Position numbers and translations under genes: made by a program. 64,000 nt of DNA from an uncultured Nitrospira sp. (GTDB taxonomy: Bacteria > Nitrospirota > Nitrospiria > Nitrospirales > Nitrospiraceae), in assembly GCA_902500775.1 (NCBI GenBank), contig CABVRZ010000001.1, positions 1 to 64,000 on the forward strand. Reading direction: 5' to 3'. Below are positions 26,034-35,812 of this stretch, in pieces (position 1 is the first letter of the stretch; the number at the start of each line of letters is the position of its first letter). The notes beneath the pieces are model-generated. The model saw nothing but the letters and a program-made list of their open reading frames with translations, was not told where the DNA came from and did no database searches.

Positions 26034-27980
26034 TTAGCTTCCCTGTTCATCCCCATGAGGAAGATGATGGCCAAGCGATGCACCAGCCAACTGAGACTGT
26101 GCCGAGGAACCCTTCCCCATCAACTCTTTCACACCCTGATAGATTCCTTCAGTCGTCAACCCATACCGTTCCCGAAGGAGATCTTGCGGCCCTTGCTCAA
26201 TATACCAATCGGGAAGGCCCATGACTTTTGTCTTCACATTCGTCACACCGGCTTCAGAAAGGGTTTCGAGGACCCCGGAACCGAACCCACCGATCTTCGA
26301 GCCTTCCTCAACCGTGATCACATACCGAACCCGTTTCGCCACATCCACGATGAGGTCTTCATCCAACGGTTTGGCGAAGCGACCATTGACCACGGCCGTT
26401 GAAATGCCTTCTTCGCCCAGCCGTTTGGCAGCCTCAACAGCTGGCCAGACTGAGACTCCGATCGCAATAATAGCTACATCCGTTCCCTCTTGTATGAGTT
26501 CACCCTTTCCGATCGGCAAGGCCTGTGGAGCTGGATCCATCTTCACTCCAAGACTCACCCCGCGCGGATAGCGTACAGAAATCGGGCCATTAAACTCCGT
26601 GCACGTTTTAATCATGTGCTGCAATTCATTTTCATCTTTCGGTGCCATCACGACCATATTGGGCACATGTCGCAGAAAGGCATAGTCGAACGCGCCATGA
26701 TGGGTCGTCCCGTCCTCAGCCACAAGCCCACCGCGGTCGATGCAGAATGTCACTGGGAGATTCTGCGTCGCGACATCATGGACAACTTGATCGTACGCGC
26801 GCTGAAGGAACGTGGCATACATCGCAACAACCGGCTTCAGACCTTGGGCTGCAAGTCCTGCCGCGAATGTGACGGCATGCTGTTCTGCAATACCAACGTC
26901 ATACAGTCGGTCTGGAAACTCCTTTTCAAAGGCGGTGAGTCCCGTCCCTTCGCACATCGCCGCAGTAATCGCCACAATGCGTTTGTCCTCACGAGCAATC
27001 TTCACAAGCGCATCGATTGCGATGGCCGTATAGGAAGGACGTGCGGCCTTCTTCGCAGGGGCACCGGTCTCCCGAACAAACGGGGGACAAGCATGGAACC
27101 ACACCGGATTCTTCATCGCCGGTTCATACCCGAGTCCCTTCTTGGTAATGATATGGAGAAGGACCGGCCCTTTCATCTTCAGCACGTTCTCGAGTGTTGG
27201 AAGGAGATGCTCGAAGTTGTGCCCGTCGATGGGACCACTGTATTGAAACCCAAGCTCCTCAAACAGCAATCCAGGAAGAATCACACCTTTGGCCAGCTCC
27301 TCCGCACGGCGGGCGAGTTTTTGCATATCGCCTCCGATGTGAGGGATCTTGCCCAACAGCTGCCCCGTCTCCTCACGCATCTTCCCGTAAAATTCACCGG
27401 TGATCGTTCGGCTCAAGTAGGCAGAAATTGCCCCGACATTTTTCGAGATCGACATCTGATTGTCGTTTAAGATCACGAGGAAATCTTTCCCGAGTCCTCC
27501 GGCATGATGTAATCCTTCGAGCGTCATGCCAGCCGTCATCGCTCCATCACCAACGACACACACGACTTTATGTTTCTGCTTCAGTTGCTCCCGCGCTTCG
27601 ACCATACCAAAGGCAGCTGACACCCCTGTCCCAGCATGCCCGGCATTGAATGTATCGTGTTCGCTTTCTTCCCGTTTGCAGAACCCGCTTAGCCCTCCAT
27701 ACTGACGAAGCGTATGAAACTGCTCGCGACGACCGGTCAGCAGTTTGTGCGTATAGGACTGATTGCTGGTATCCCACACAATCTTGTCGGTCGGTGTATC
27801 CAGAAGATACTGCAGCGCCACCGTGAGCTCGACCACCCCCAGATTTGAGGCCAGGTGTCCGCCCACATTGGAGACCGCGCCGATAATCTGTTCACGAATC
27901 TCTTGGCACAATGCCGGAAACCGGTCTGGAGATACTCGCTTCAGATCAGCCGGACTATGGATCTTCTTCAAGATGGACAT
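26034..27980 (-). CDS. dxs: 1-deoxy-D-xylulose-5-phosphate synthase
   Basis: Thiamine diphosphate-dependent first enzyme of the MEP pathway, joining pyruvate and glyceraldehyde 3-phosphate. 648 residues: TPP-binding domain with GDGAMTAGM and NDNQMSISKNVG, the pyrimidine domain (DVGIAEQHAVTFAAGLA, with the conserved Glu) and the C-terminal transketolase domain. An early GGHLASNLGVVELT carries the catalytic His. ATG 27980 is chosen because GAAGGAGA lies seven bases upstream; the frame to 28007 has no such site. With ispG, ispH and shc in the same window it marks an isoprenoid-to-hopanoid block. Confidence 0.97.
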   Translation of the reverse strand: MSILKKIHSPADLKRVSPDRFPALCQEIREQIIGAVSNVGGHLASNLGVVELTVALQYLLDTPTDKIVWDTSNQSYTHKLLTGRREQFHTLRQYGGLSGFCKREESEHDTFNAGHAGTGVSAAFGMVEAREQLKQKHKVVCVVGDGAMTAGMTLEGLHHAGGLGKDFLVILNDNQMSISKNVGAISAYLSRTITGEFYGKMREETGQLLGKIPHIGGDMQKLARRAEELAKGVILPGLLFEELGFQYSGPIDGHNFEHLLPTLENVLKMKGPVLLHIITKKGLGYEPAMKNPVWFHACPPFVRETGAPAKKAARPSYTAIAIDALVKIAREDKRIVAITAAMCEGTGLTAFEKEFPDRLYDVGIAEQHAVTFAAGLAAQGLKPVVAMYATFLQRAYDQVVHDVATQNLPVTFCIDRGGLVAEDGTTHHGAFDYAFLRHVPNMVVMAPKDENELQHMIKTCTEFNGPISVRYPRGVSLGVKMDPAPQALPIGKGELIQEGTDVAIIAIGVSVWPAVEAAKRLGEEGISTAVVNGRFAKPLDEDLIVDVAKRVRYVITVEEGSKIGGFGSGVLETLSEAGVTNVKTKVMGLPDWYIEQGPQDLLRERYGLTTEGIYQGVKELMGKGSSAQSQLAGASLGHHLPHGDEQGS

Positions 27981-28352
27981 GGAGGGTCTCCTTCGTTTAT
28001 CTACCATCGACGCTCATCGCCTTTGGCAGGAATACGCTGCCTCTTCTATAAATTCAAGGAGCGATTTTTGGCTGAAGTGTCACACAAGAACTACATGAAG
28101 TCAAGTACTTACGAAAGTCGAACTGGCCTCTGAAACCTCTGAGGAGGTTCGCGGTCGGAACCCCGACGGAGTCGCCTATTTTTCTCCCAGTGGAGAACGA
28201 GCAAGAGATTGGAAAAATAATTTCCTTCGTACGCATCTTGTTCAAGTGCCCAGAAGGCTCCATCAAGGTACAGAGATGGATTTGTCTATCCCCCCGCCAG
28301 GAACTTTTGGATCAGGTGTCATGGGAGCAAGAAAGAGCTTTTCATCGGATTG
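27981..28352. other. Gene-free gap upstream of dxs
   Basis: No supported gene: short frames on both strands lack ribosome binding sites and resemble nothing. It probably contains the promoter of the dxs-ispG unit and the transcript end of the shc operon. I saw no clear terminator hairpin with a T run. Confidence 0.5.
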
Positions 28353-29561
28353 CTAATAGGGAAAATCGAGGCCGGCAAAAATGGCTCCCCCTTCTTTACT
28401 AAAACCATAGTCGATTCGCCCCACGACGTTCGGACGAATAATTCCCCGAAACCCGATGCCCGGTGTAATCCGATAGTCTTTGAAGCTCACATTCTTGAAC
28501 GAGTTAAACACTTGTCCGGTATCAAGAAACGGCGCAAGCTCAAAATCTGCCATAACTCCGGCGAGACGAGCTCGCAGGATATGAATTCGCTCTTCGACAC
28601 TAAACGCGATCATCTGTTTGTCGATGTATCGATCCACGCCAAACCCACGCAATGAGTTTTGTCCACCGAGCGAGCTCTGCTCAAAAAAAGGCACATCCGT
28701 CCCGATCGTTGCTTGTAGTTCTCCGTGAATGACCAGAATAGCCCGTTTGGACTCACTGGCAAACATCTTCTTCACATCAATCCCGTACCGCGAATACAGT
28801 GGGTGCTCGCTGTTTTTAAAGTTATAGTTCAGCTCGGCATAAGCTGTGACCGCCGTCCCGTCTGTTGGAGTGACAAGGTTATTGCGCGTATCGTAATGGA
28901 AGCTGATCCGCTGGCCGAGGATGGTTGCACCATCGACACCCGGAGCATTGGGGAAATTCGCACCTGAAAAAGGAAGGTCTGTCGCCCCTTCCTGGATCGA
29001 TTGCATATGGCGGAGTCGCTGACTCACTGCAACCTGCGTGACTTCATTGGCATAGACACCAAATTTCCAGTTCAACCTCGTTTCGGCTGCCGTATAGTTC
29101 GTCTCGTCATCCCTCTTCGTTGTCGGCCCAATCCCAAAGAAGCGCACCGTGGCATTTTTGAAATGCATCGCGCTGAAGCCAATGCTATATCGGCCATTAC
29201 TAAAACCTGGATCGACATAGCTTAAGAGAAACTTTCTCTCGATCCGCTCAGTCCATGAAGCGATTCCCCGCAGTTCCTTTCCACCCGGTTCATACCGAAA
29301 CAAATTGACGGTGCCGCGCGTCCCAACGATCGAGTTGTAGACCACCATCGGGGCAACGAGATACTTCAGATCCCCATCCGGCCCGGTAAAGAGAGCAGGC
29401 GCAATCAGTCCGATATCGCTGCCGTCGTTTTTGCTGCTGCTGATGGCAGGGATTGGGAATAGTTTCACCTCTGCCCGTGCCACAGAGAGAGGCACAAGAC
29501 CAAAGGTCACGATCAATACGAAAACAAGGCTACCCACCAGCCTGCGCATACCCGTGGTCAT
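28353..29561 (-). CDS. Omp85/BamA-type outer-membrane beta-barrel protein
   Basis: About 402 residues from ATG 29561: signal peptide, then beta-rich sequence through to the end, closing with alternating strands and a C-terminal aromatic (AGLDFPY). Segments such as GDLKYLVAPMVVYNSIVG, SLGGQNSLRGFGVDRYIDKQMIAFSVEERI and DTGQVFNSF are typical of the surface-antigen (Bac_surface_Ag) barrel of the Omp85 family, including the conserved RGF motif. No POTRA domains are visible. It ends the shc-hpnG-mla run, so it may be the outer-membrane partner of that lipid transporter; this is an inference from position. The frame upstream to 29711 overlaps mlaC and is unlikely. Confidence 0.8.
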   Translation of the reverse strand: MTTGMRRLVGSLVFVLIVTFGLVPLSVARAEVKLFPIPAISSSKNDGSDIGLIAPALFTGPDGDLKYLVAPMVVYNSIVGTRGTVNLFRYEPGGKELRGIASWTERIERKFLLSYVDPGFSNGRYSIGFSAMHFKNATVRFFGIGPTTKRDDETNYTAAETRLNWKFGVYANEVTQVAVSQRLRHMQSIQEGATDLPFSGANFPNAPGVDGATILGQRISFHYDTRNNLVTPTDGTAVTAYAELNYNFKNSEHPLYSRYGIDVKKMFASESKRAILVIHGELQATIGTDVPFFEQSSLGGQNSLRGFGVDRYIDKQMIAFSVEERIHILRARLAGVMADFELAPFLDTGQVFNSFKNVSFKDYRITPGIGFRGIIRPNVVGRIDYGFSKEGGAIFAGLDFPY

Positions 29562-29577
29562 CACTTCAGAACCGGCG

Positions 29578-30213
29578 TTATGGTACCTTGAGCTTGTCGG
29601 ACTTTTTGCGGAGCTGATTGACGAGATCTTCGTAGGAAGAGGCACGAAGAATTTTCGAAAACTGTCCGCGGTAGTTATTGACGAGACTAATATTGTCCAC
29701 GACGACGTCATAGACCCGCCATTCGTCGGATCTATTGATCAGTCGGTAGTCCAAAGGAATTTCGGTTTTTCCGGAGAGGACCTTCGTCCGAACTTCAGCA
29801 TACTCTTTCTCGATGCGCTCATTCAGATATTCTACGCCTTCACCGGAATAGGTCTCGATCTTATCCGCATACGAATTCGTCAACAACGTTTGAAACAGAT
29901 CGACAAACTCGTGTTTCTGTTGGTCCGTCAGCTGATTCCATGGGGCGCCAAGAGCCCGCCGAGACATCTCCGTATAGTCAAATCGAGCCGCCACTACGGT
30001 TTCAAGCATGTGTCGACGCGCGTCGGATTTCGCCGGCTGTTTGAGTTCTTTATCTCGTACGATACGGAGCACTTCATCGATGGTCGCCTTCATGGCTGTC
30101 GTGGCTGCCCCCGCCTCACTCGGGACGGGTATCGCCACGAATGCCATCGCCATCAGTACACATGCAATGGCCGGCCAACGGAATGTGCCCGCACTGCTCC
30201 TCCCCCTCGTCAT
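29578..30213 (-). CDS. mlaC: MlaC/Ttg2D/HpnM-family periplasmic lipid-binding protein
   Basis: Periplasmic shuttle that carries phospholipid (or, in hopanoid clusters, is proposed to carry hopanoid) between the inner-membrane Mla complex and the outer membrane. About 211 residues: signal peptide, then the family pattern RRHMLETVVAARFDYTEMSRRALG, LTDQQKHEFVDLFQTLL, and WRVYDVVVDNISLVNNYRGQF. The ATG at 30213 has GGTGGAG eight bases upstream; an ATG six bases earlier is too close. The gene follows mlaD on the same strand. A diverged paralogue lies at 43169-43825. Confidence 0.9.
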   Translation of the reverse strand: MTRGRSSAGTFRWPAIACVLMAMAFVAIPVPSEAGAATTAMKATIDEVLRIVRDKELKQPAKSDARRHMLETVVAARFDYTEMSRRALGAPWNQLTDQQKHEFVDLFQTLLTNSYADKIETYSGEGVEYLNERIEKEYAEVRTKVLSGKTEIPLDYRLINRSDEWRVYDVVVDNISLVNNYRGQFSKILRASSYEDLVNQLRKKSDKLKVP

Positions 30214-30285
30214 CGCCATTTCTCCACCTTTCCCCTTGATTCGATGGCTCATTCCCTGTACACGGATCGACACGACCGATTTTCG

Positions 30286-30729
30286 TTAATTGACCTTCCC
30301 GTGCACATATTGGCTAACCAATTCCTCCAAATCGAGCCCGGACTCCGTATCTCGAATGATATCACCCGGCTTCAACGGATCGCCCCCTCCACCCGGTGAG
30401 AGCGCCAAATACTTTTCACCGATGATCCCTCTCGTCTTGATCGATGCAATGGTATCGGAATAGAGCTTCGTCCCATTGTGGAGCCCAAGCCGTACAAGCG
30501 CCCGATCCTCCTTCAGACTGATGCCCTTGACTCGGCCCACTTCAACGCCAGCAATTTCTACAGCTGCTCCAGATTTCAATCCGGTCGCGGAGTTGAACAG
30601 CGCATCGACTTCGTAGACATCTCCGCCGATCAGTTCCAATTTCCCAAGCTTGATGGAGAGATACCCCAATGAGATGACCCCTATCAATACAAATACACCG
30701 ACGATCATCTCTAGTTTGGTTTTCTCCAT
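30286..30729 (-). CDS. mlaD: MlaD-type MCE-domain protein
   Basis: Inner-membrane-anchored MCE protein that forms a hexameric lipid channel on the MlaEF transporter. 147 residues: one N-terminal TM helix (about 7-25), then a single MCE domain (YEVDALFNSATGLKSGAAVEIAGVEVGRVKGI, kept short here only as landmark segments) and the GEKYLALSPGG end. ATG 30729 overlaps the mlaF stop as TGATG, with GGAG seven bases upstream, so I prefer it to the GTG one codon earlier. Confidence 0.93.
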   Translation of the reverse strand: MEKTKLEMIVGVFVLIGVISLGYLSIKLGKLELIGGDVYEVDALFNSATGLKSGAAVEIAGVEVGRVKGISLKEDRALVRLGLHNGTKLYSDTIASIKTRGIIGEKYLALSPGGGGDPLKPGDIIRDTESGLDLEELVSQYVHGKVN

Positions 30730-31490
30730 CACAGCACTCCTTTAGCTGAGGAAGCCATCGGCAGCGTCCCTCCTACCGAAATAAACTCCTTGATCTCAGG
30801 ATCAGTGGTTCGTTGGAACTCAGCCGGCTCAGCCATGGCCGCAATCTTCCCGCGCTTCAAGATCGCCACGTAATCCGAAATCCCGAAAATTTCGGGAATT
30901 TCATGACTCACCATCACGGCAGTAAACCCAAACTTCCGTTGCATACTCGTAATCAAATCATGAATCGACTTGGCCATGAGCGGATCAAGCCCTGTGGTTG
31001 GCTCATCGAACAGCATGATCTCCGGCTGCATCACTAACGCACGTGCCAGTCCGGCACGTTTTCGCATTCCTCCGCTCAATTCCGCAGGAAATTTATGCCC
31101 CATCCCGGCCAAACCGACTTGATCGAGTTTTTCCTCAACCCGGGTGGTCACGTCCGCTCCCTTCAGTCGAAGCTTTTCCCGGAGAGGGAAGGCGACATTT
31201 TCAAAGACCGTCAGGGAATCAAACAGTGCTGCCCCCTGGAATAGCATCGCAAACCGCTTCCGCACCTCGTTCAGGGCATGCCCACGAAGCCTCGAAATCT
31301 CGACATTGTCGACCCACACCTCTCCCGAATCTGGCTGAAGCAAGCCAATCATGTGTTTCAGCAGGACACTCTTACCTTCCCCACTGCGTCCGATGATCGT
31401 CGTAAGCTTCCCCTGCGGAACCACGAGGTCGACCCCTCTCAATACCGGCTGCCCCCCCAATGTCTTGGTCACCCCGACAAGCTTCAACAT
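30729..31490 (-). CDS. mlaF: Mla ABC transporter ATPase MlaF
   Basis: Cytoplasmic ATPase that powers lipid movement through MlaE-MlaD. 253 residues with Walker A GRSGEGKS near residue 33-40, signature LSGGMRKRAGLARAL, Walker B IMLFDEPTTGLDP and the switch His in MVSHEIPE. The stop overlaps the mlaD start, and the start lies four bases after the mlaE stop, so the three are one transcription unit. The family also includes Ttg2A toluene-tolerance ATPases; Mla is the better call given mlaE, mlaD and mlaC beside it. Confidence 0.95.
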   Translation of the reverse strand: MLKLVGVTKTLGGQPVLRGVDLVVPQGKLTTIIGRSGEGKSVLLKHMIGLLQPDSGEVWVDNVEISRLRGHALNEVRKRFAMLFQGAALFDSLTVFENVAFPLREKLRLKGADVTTRVEEKLDQVGLAGMGHKFPAELSGGMRKRAGLARALVMQPEIMLFDEPTTGLDPLMAKSIHDLITSMQRKFGFTAVMVSHEIPEIFGISDYVAILKRGKIAAMAEPAEFQRTTDPEIKEFISVGGTLPMASSAKGVL

Positions 31491-31494
31491 ATCG

Positions 31495-32268
31495 CTACAG
31501 GTTAAAGAGCAGGGCGGTCAAAAAATAGTCCCATACAAGAATAAGAACCGACGACAACACGACCGCCTCGGTCGTGGCATTACCCAGGCCTTCGGCACTC
31601 ATTTTGGTAAAGAAGCCCTTATAGCAACAAACCCAGCTGATAATCAGCCCGAAACTGATGGATTTGAGGATGCCGCCGTATACGTCTTTCCACTCAACGG
31701 CGGACTCGATGGAGTTCCAATACGTACCGGAATTCACCCCGAGCAGCTCGACGCCCACCACGTGACCGCCATAAATTCCCACGACATCAAAGATGGCGAC
31801 CAGGAGTGGCACACCGATCAGGCCCGCGATCAATTTCGGCGCGATCAAGTATTGGAGTGGATTGACGGCCATCGTATCGAGGGCATCGATCTGCTCTGTA
31901 ATCCGCATGATTCCGATCTCTGCCGTCATGGCTGACCCTGCCCTTGCCGTCACCATCAGCGCCGCTAACACAGGCCCAAGCTCACGAATCATGCTAACCG
32001 CCACGGCTGCTCCGAGCAACCCTTCTGATCCGAACTTCCGCAACGTATGATATCCCTGCAATGCCAGCACCATCCCTGTGAAGGTCGCGGTCAGGACGAC
32101 GACAAATGTTGACTTATACCCGATAAAATGGAGTTGCTTCACGGCCTGAAAGGCGCGAAACGGAGGGCGTGCCAACCAGCCAAAGGCCGACAGCACGAAG
32201 ATCAGCATGCGACCCATTTCGGCCACGTAAAAAAGAGCCCATCGGCCTAGTGCTTCAAGAAAGTTCAT
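31495..32268 (-). CDS. mlaE: Mla lipid transporter permease MlaE
   Basis: 257-residue inner-membrane permease of the MlaE/YrbE family, with an amphipathic N-terminal helix and about five TM helices. Family segments include VVLTATFTGMVLALQGYHTL, SMIRELGPVLAALMVTARAGSAMTAEIG (landmark only; the ELGPVL and AGSA pieces are most conserved), QIDALDTMAVNPLQYL and the ATTEAVVLSSVLILVWDYF end. ATG 32268 lies two bases after the hpnG stop (TGACCATG), so the two are translationally coupled; a frame extending to 32439 overlaps hpnG and is not used. Confidence 0.93.
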   Translation of the reverse strand: MNFLEALGRWALFYVAEMGRMLIFVLSAFGWLARPPFRAFQAVKQLHFIGYKSTFVVVLTATFTGMVLALQGYHTLRKFGSEGLLGAAVAVSMIRELGPVLAALMVTARAGSAMTAEIGIMRITEQIDALDTMAVNPLQYLIAPKLIAGLIGVPLLVAIFDVVGIYGGHVVGVELLGVNSGTYWNSIESAVEWKDVYGGILKSISFGLIISWVCCYKGFFTKMSAEGLGNATTEAVVLSSVLILVWDYFLTALLFNL

Positions 32269-32270
32269 GG

Positions 32271-33098
32271 TCACACGGATGATGAGGCACTCTTCTGTCT
32301 GAGATGAGCCATTGCCGCGACATATTGCCGAAAAAATACCGTCAACGCGTCTGCCGCAATCATACTCTGCCGACGCAGCCGACCGAGCCCCAAGAGAGAC
32401 GACGGAGCAGCCAGAATACTCCCGATCCCTTTGAGCCACCCAGTGGGCCTGAGAAAGAGATTGAAGTCAAGTGGAAGATCTTCATCGAGGAGATCCGAAA
32501 CCGTTCGAATAATGATAAAGGGAGTATGGGCTCGATTCGCTTCTGCCGCCAAGGCTGAGCTCTCCATATCAAGGCCTATCGCTTCTGTCTTTTCTGCAAA
32601 TGCCCGTTTTCCCTGAGCCCTACCGATCACCTGATTAGTTGAGACAAACCGTCCCATGTGGCTCGGTAACACCATAGCCTGGATACACTCGACAATACGA
32701 TCCCGTTCTTCGCCTGGCACATCGATTGCCGGCAAGGGCTCTGCACCCCCGCTATCGCTATACACCACCTCCTGACCGACTAAGAGCATGCCGATGTCTC
32801 CTGCGACTAGAGCACAAGCAAATCCTGTTGAGATCATGAGAGAGAAAGTCTGGTGCTCAAGCAGCCGGGCCGCACAGTCCCGTGCTCGCTCCGGCCCAAC
32901 ACCGGTCTGAACGAGCCAATATTCCCGCTCTCCGACCGCATGCACAAGCGCATGAATCCCGGCGACATGTCGCTCGACGACCGGATCGAAGGCAGGCCTG
33001 ATCGCCCTCAGCTCCCACGGTGTAGCGGCAAAGATGGCGATGCGCGTACTCGATTGTTCGTTCACACTAGGTGGAGGAAGAAGACCAGCGGGGGTCAA
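32271..33098 (-). CDS. hpnG: Hopanoid-associated nucleoside phosphorylase HpnG
   Basis: A 275-residue enzyme of the MTA/SAH nucleosidase (PNP_UDP) family. In hopanoid pathways HpnG cleaves adenine from adenosylhopane to give ribosylhopane, the step after HpnH. Family features: RIAIFAATPWELRAI near the start, TGVGPERA, the catalytic-region GLDMESSALA and TVSDLLDEDLP. The start is a TTG that overlaps the shc stop (TTGA), so translation is probably re-initiated after shc; no better ATG or GTG exists before the conserved core. The C-terminal extension of about 50 residues beyond the nucleosidase core is helical. Confidence 0.88.
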   Translation of the reverse strand: MTPAGLLPPPSVNEQSSTRIAIFAATPWELRAIRPAFDPVVERHVAGIHALVHAVGEREYWLVQTGVGPERARDCAARLLEHQTFSLMISTGFACALVAGDIGMLLVGQEVVYSDSGGAEPLPAIDVPGEERDRIVECIQAMVLPSHMGRFVSTNQVIGRAQGKRAFAEKTEAIGLDMESSALAAEANRAHTPFIIIRTVSDLLDEDLPLDFNLFLRPTGWLKGIGSILAAPSSLLGLGRLRRQSMIAADALTVFFRQYVAAMAHLRQKSASSSV

Positions 33099-35278
33099 TG
33101 CTTGGCCCGAGATAGATCAGGCCCTTTGAGGTGATGGCGAAGTTCGTCAGCTCGCGTTTTCCCACGAGAGCGCAGGTTGCGATACATGGCCAACGCCCAC
33201 AGGGGGAAGTACTGGCAATACCAGTGGTACCGAAGGTAAAAGACACGAGGGAATCCCGTGCCAGTATGGACGATTTCCTGCCATGAGCCATCCTTCCTCT
33301 GCTGCCGAATGAGGAACTGGACGCCTCGGGCCACGCTGAAGGAATCGACGGCTCCAGCCGACATCAGACCCATAAGTGCCCATGCAGTTTGGGATGGCGT
33401 ACTTTCCCCTTTTCCATGGTGATCACGATCGTCACGATACGAGAGACAGGACTCACCCCATCCACCGTCAGGATTCTGTTTTGATTCCAGCCAAGAAACC
33501 GCCCGACGAATATAGGGAGCCGAAAGGTCTTCGCCAATGGCACGCAGCCCAGCCAACACGGACCATGTCCCATAGATGTAGTTGACACCCCACCTTCCAT
33601 ACCAACTCCCGTCCTCCTCCTGCTCTTTCTTCAAGAACGCCATCGCCGGTCCAGCGGAGGGGTGAGACTGGTCATATCCTAAGGCACCGAGCATTTCCAA
33701 GCATCGTCCAGCCAGATCAGCCGTACTGGGATCCAACAAGGCCTTGTGATCGGCAAACGGAATGTAGTTGAAGACGACTCGGTTATTGTCTTTGTCATAT
33801 GCGCCCCAACCACCGTCGGAACCCTGCATGGCTAAGACCCATTGCATGCCGCGACTCATCGACTCGTCCAAGTTACTTTCTTGACCCTGAATTTTCAATT
33901 TCGAGAGTGCCATGATAACAACGGCGGAATCATCAACATCCGGGTACAGCTCATTTTCAAACTGAAAATACCAACCACCCGGCTGTGCGTTCGGCGAGGA
34001 GATGATCCAATCCCCCACGGTCTTGGTTTGGCGAGACATCATGTAGCAACCTGCCTTCTGCAGTGCTGGGTGATCCTGTGGCACACCGGCCTCAATTAAC
34101 GCATTCGTCAACAACGCCGTATCCCAGATAGGAGAAAAGCACGGTTGCAAATGCACGGTCGACACAGACTCGCCGTCCATCATCACTGAATCGTAGACTT
34201 CCAGCTCTTCGATCTCACGCAAGGCCTTGAGGACAAGTGGGTCATCGGCTTTGTAGCCCAAACACTCGAGTGCCATGATGGAATTCGCCATGGCCGGATA
34301 GATTGCACCGAGCCCCCCAGATCCTTTGATATGATCCATCATCCAGGACGCTGCTTTGTGCAGGGCCTTCTCTCGTAATGCCCGCATCGGCATTCGGTCA
34401 TACAACTTCAACATGACATCCAAGGCAACAAAGAAATTGTGTGGTGTAAACCACGCCTGATCCTTGTTGAACGGAGGATACTTCCAGTATCGCACCGTCT
34501 CACGCGGGATTGGGTACAGCTCGTCGATCCCCTGGTCTTTTGGAATCCGACAGACCGGCCGATGTGCAAAGATAATCAGTAGGGGAATCAAGACCGCCCG
34601 TGACCAATAGGAAATGGCGTAGATACTGAAATAGAACCTCTTGGGAAGCAACATGATCTCCACAGGCATGTGGGGAACGCCTTCCCAATCGTACTGCTCG
34701 AATAACGCGAGTGTGATTTTCGTGAAGACGTTGGCCTGGAGGACCCCACCCATGGCCAAAATCCGTTCCTTCGCCCGAACCATGAACGGTTCATCTGCTG
34801 ACACCCCGCTCAACTTCAGAGCAAAATAGGCCTTCACTGAGGCGCTGATCTCCGATGGTCCCCCATAATAAATTGGCCATCCACCATCAGGAAGCTGCAT
34901 CGAACGAAGGTATCGAACCGCCATGAGCTCTCGTTCGGGATCCACCCGATCGAGGAATCGGCGAAGCATCAAATATTCGGACGTTAACGTGGTATCTGCT
35001 TCCAGCTCTGCAACCCAGTATCCATCCGCATGCTGGCGAGTGAAAAACCACGATTGGCTCCGCCTGATCGCATCATCAACCGAATCCGGCTGACCGACCG
35101 CATGACCAATAGGACGACGGACGGTGGACGCCTCTAACGAGGAAAGCACAACCGGCTTCTCCGACACCAACCGAAGCGATGTCACAGGAGTGAATTCGGT
35201 CGCAGGATTAAGTCGCCCCGGTGTCCCAGGGAGCAGACTATCAGAGAGGCGGTTAAAAAGCGCCTTGATGAGGTTCAT
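33095..35278 (-). CDS. shc: Squalene-hopene cyclase
   Basis: Monotopic membrane enzyme that cyclises squalene to hopene, the base hopanoid skeleton. 727 residues. The protonating acid motif DVDD (YPDVDDSAVV, near residue 430) and several QW repeats are visible (for example GSDGGWGAYD, QNPDGGWGESC, QRKDGSWQE). Substrate-channel landmarks include WPIYYGGP and SPIWDTALL. It opens the run shc-hpnG-mlaE-mlaF-mlaD-mlaC-barrel. The ATG at 35278 has no clear ribosome binding site. Production of hopene implies a squalene source elsewhere in the genome. Confidence 0.97.
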   Translation of the reverse strand: MNLIKALFNRLSDSLLPGTPGRLNPATEFTPVTSLRLVSEKPVVLSSLEASTVRRPIGHAVGQPDSVDDAIRRSQSWFFTRQHADGYWVAELEADTTLTSEYLMLRRFLDRVDPERELMAVRYLRSMQLPDGGWPIYYGGPSEISASVKAYFALKLSGVSADEPFMVRAKERILAMGGVLQANVFTKITLALFEQYDWEGVPHMPVEIMLLPKRFYFSIYAISYWSRAVLIPLLIIFAHRPVCRIPKDQGIDELYPIPRETVRYWKYPPFNKDQAWFTPHNFFVALDVMLKLYDRMPMRALREKALHKAASWMMDHIKGSGGLGAIYPAMANSIMALECLGYKADDPLVLKALREIEELEVYDSVMMDGESVSTVHLQPCFSPIWDTALLTNALIEAGVPQDHPALQKAGCYMMSRQTKTVGDWIISSPNAQPGGWYFQFENELYPDVDDSAVVIMALSKLKIQGQESNLDESMSRGMQWVLAMQGSDGGWGAYDKDNNRVVFNYIPFADHKALLDPSTADLAGRCLEMLGALGYDQSHPSAGPAMAFLKKEQEEDGSWYGRWGVNYIYGTWSVLAGLRAIGEDLSAPYIRRAVSWLESKQNPDGGWGESCLSYRDDRDHHGKGESTPSQTAWALMGLMSAGAVDSFSVARGVQFLIRQQRKDGSWQEIVHTGTGFPRVFYLRYHWYCQYFPLWALAMYRNLRSRGKTRADELRHHLKGPDLSRAKH

Positions 35279-35812
35279 GAATGGTTAGGACTCAAAACAA
35301 TAAAGCTCGGCAGGAAAGAAACCGTCATCTAGAATAGGTCTCCGCGTAGGTGATCAAAAAAACCTACACAAGCACTGCTGCGTTATAACAGACGCCTAAA
35401 ATCGAGTCAAGCATGGGTCTACTGAAGTGCCTGATGTAACTACTAGATTCGGATGCTATAGGCAGTGCAACCACGGTGATCCTGGATAGAGAGAATCCCA
35501 CCATGTAAAAACCATGGGCAAAGTATTGATTCGCAAACCCTGAGCCTCCCCCTGGCCCTCCCTGCAGCTGTAGATCCGTGTCAACATTCTTTGATGCCTG
35601 ATGCCCTGTCACAAGATAACTGTGCCCAACACGGGACAATCAACAGAATTCCGAAAAAACTCACACAGATCTCGGCAGATTCTGATGGGATCGGTGGGGG
35701 GTAGCACGCACCGTGCGTCTCCATGGAATTTGGTTGATTTGGGATAGAACAAGAAACCCACGAAGAACATTTCCTGAAGACCACGACATCACACCAACGT
35801 AAGAAAGACAGA
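35279..35812. other. Gene-free stretch upstream of shc
   Basis: No supported gene in 534 bases. Overlapping minus-strand frames (35364-35954) have no ribosome binding sites or family features. The stretch should contain the shc operon promoter; I could not assign boxes with confidence. Confidence 0.5.
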
